DNA from: Novosphingobium profundi | Lineage (GTDB): Bacteria > Pseudomonadota > Alphaproteobacteria > Sphingomonadales > Sphingomonadaceae | Assembly (NCBI RefSeq): GCF_018491765.1 | Contig: NZ_JABWCU010000027.1 | Coordinates: 1 to 41,887 of the forward strand | DNA: 41,887 nucleotides | Reading direction: 5' to 3' | Shown: one piece after another, positions 40,957 to 41,887 of the stretch | How positions within the stretch are numbered: the first letter of the stretch is position 1 | How the letters are laid out: every line of letters begins with the position of its first letter | The notes under the pieces: model-generated | What the model was told of the DNA's origin: nothing | Seen by the model: the letters and a program-made list of their open reading frames with translations, nothing else | Database searches by the model: none | Position numbers and translations under genes: made by a program

Positions 40957-41887
40957 TTACTGCCCCTTCACTTTGCGTTCGACGATGTTGGAGACGGTGC
41001 CCGTGCGCTCAGCGCGATCGTTGCGGGGCGGGGCCTCGTTGTAGATCGCGAGGACCGCCTTGCCCCGGCGCAGGCGGAGTTCTCGGTAGACGGCGTGGAT
41101 CACCACGAAGTCGTCGCGCACGTCGTAGGGCACGATCGTCTCGCTTCCGTCCACGTCGACGGCGAAGATCGAGGGAATGTCGGCGTGGCCAGGGAAACGC
41201 ATCGCCGTGAACTCGCCGTTGTCGGAGATTTCGCTGGGTTGCAGGGAGGCATCGCCCTGCTCGGTGTAGTTGAAATTGCGCTTGCCCTCGATCACGGCGT
41301 GATCGAGCGCGGTCTTGACGATCCGGCTCTGCATGGCCTGAGCGGCTTGAGCCTGTGCCATCTGGGCCTGCTCGGCGCTCATCGCCTGCTCCGCTTGTGG
41401 GTAGTGGAAGCGAATGCCGTACATCGTGGCCGAGGTGCCGAGCGCCAGGTTGAAGTGGTAGGTGCGCGTCATCCCGCCCTCTTGCGTGAGGACGATGAGG
41501 TTCGTTCCGGCCGCCTTTTCGCGGGGTTTCAGGAAGACGACATTGCCGACCGGCGCAATCTGCCAGGAGATAGTGTCGCCAAGGGCGGCCTGCGTGACGG
41601 TCTCGCCAGCGCCGAACTGGATCTCGATCGCGTGGCGGAACTGGCCGACGACGCTCACCACCTGGTCGGGATCGTAATCGACCGTGCGCACCCTCGCGTC
41701 CTTTTCGCCCGCGACGGGCGTTTCGGCCGCAAAGCTGGCATGAGGCGCGAGTGTAACGGCGACGGTGCCGGCGAGGCTGAAGGTCACCAGCTTGCGCCAG
41801 ATCGCGTCGATACCGCGCCAGAACGGGCTTCTGGCGCCCGACGAGGTGAGCGCGACCTTGGTGTCTACAGGCGACAGGCGCCGGGCG
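40957..41887 (-). CDS. virB9: VirB9 T4SS outer-core protein, 5' end cut by the window
   Basis: A secreted periplasmic protein that forms the T4SS outer-membrane ring with VirB7 and VirB10. The VirB9 N-terminal domain has VRTVDYDPDQVVSVVG and ISWQIAPVGNVVFLKP, followed by GMTRTYHFNLALG. The C-terminal domain has NFNYTEQGDASLQPSEISDN, FTAMRFPG and FAVDVDGSETIVPYDVRDD. A signal peptide is seen near LAGTVAVTLAPHASFA. The frame stays open to the window edge. GTG at 41787 is the only in-frame start codon visible, but a start upstream of the window is likely, because the basic residues before the signal helix (WRKLV) lie upstream of that GTG. Confidence 0.88.
   Translation of the reverse strand, partial: ARRLSPVDTKVALTSSGARSPFWRGIDAIWRKLVTFSLAGTVAVTLAPHASFAAETPVAGEKDARVRTVDYDPDQVVSVVGQFRHAIEIQFGAGETVTQAALGDTISWQIAPVGNVVFLKPREKAAGTNLIVLTQEGGMTRTYHFNLALGTSATMYGIRFHYPQAEQAMSAEQAQMAQAQAAQAMQSRIVKTALDHAVIEGKRNFNYTEQGDASLQPSEISDNGEFTAMRFPGHADIPSIFAVDVDGSETIVPYDVRDDFVVIHAVYRELRLRRGKAVLAIYNEAPPRNDRAERTGTVSNIVERKVKGQ

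Overview
The window looks like part of a conjugative or mobilizable plasmid from a sphingomonad (Sphingomonas/Sphingobium/Novosphingobium type Alphaproteobacteria). The evidence is high GC, a RepA/ParA/ParB replicon, a MOBP relaxase, a VirB/VirD4 type IV secretion system, an ardC/ssb/parB-like leading-region block, and several insertion sequences. The host assignment rests on protein flavour and gene content and was not tested by a search.

Layout: 0-2.2 kb holds chromosomal-type debris (a 5'-truncated PQQ glucose dehydrogenase) and a cation-efflux transporter. 2.5-3.9 kb is an IS256-family element. 4.3-14 kb is an accessory, defence-like island. It contains a TIR domain fused to an RNA polymerase alpha C-terminal-like domain, a 1720-residue P-loop protein with an N-terminal Cap4/DUF4297-like nuclease (Avs-like architecture), a protein with a HEPN RX4H motif, a DUF6338-type membrane protein and several small ORFs. 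14.3-18.7 kb is the replicon: a thermonuclease-like gene, parB, parA, repA, an iteron array, and 18-20 bp palindromes that look like partition sites or operators.

18.9-26.7 kb is a rightward block: a Toprim protein, a small membrane protein, two SSB paralogs, ArdC, an Abi-like HEPN protein, a DUF3768 protein and a large ParB-like protein. ardC and the DUF3768 gene share a duplicated, hairpin-rich leader of about 390 bp. These genes point toward a candidate oriT at about 27.2 kb, which lies between a small leftward gene and the mobC-relaxase-orf operon (27.4-30.3 kb). That geometry fits a leading region. 30.3-34 kb carries an IS110-family element, probably with a bridge RNA, and an IS91-family transposase with its tyrosine recombinase.

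34.4-36.7 kb is a small cargo segment. It has a secreted protein, three tandem perfect hairpins, and a translationally coupled pair made of an unknown protein and a HicA-like protein. 36.8-41.9 kb is the leftward T4SS operon end (virB9, virB10, virB11, virD4), cut by the window edge.

The most interesting candidates for undescribed biology are the TIR-alphaCTD fusion (4272-5888), the duplicated leader as a possible single-stranded promoter (20430-20824 and 23157-23544), and the two-gene module at 35343-36679.
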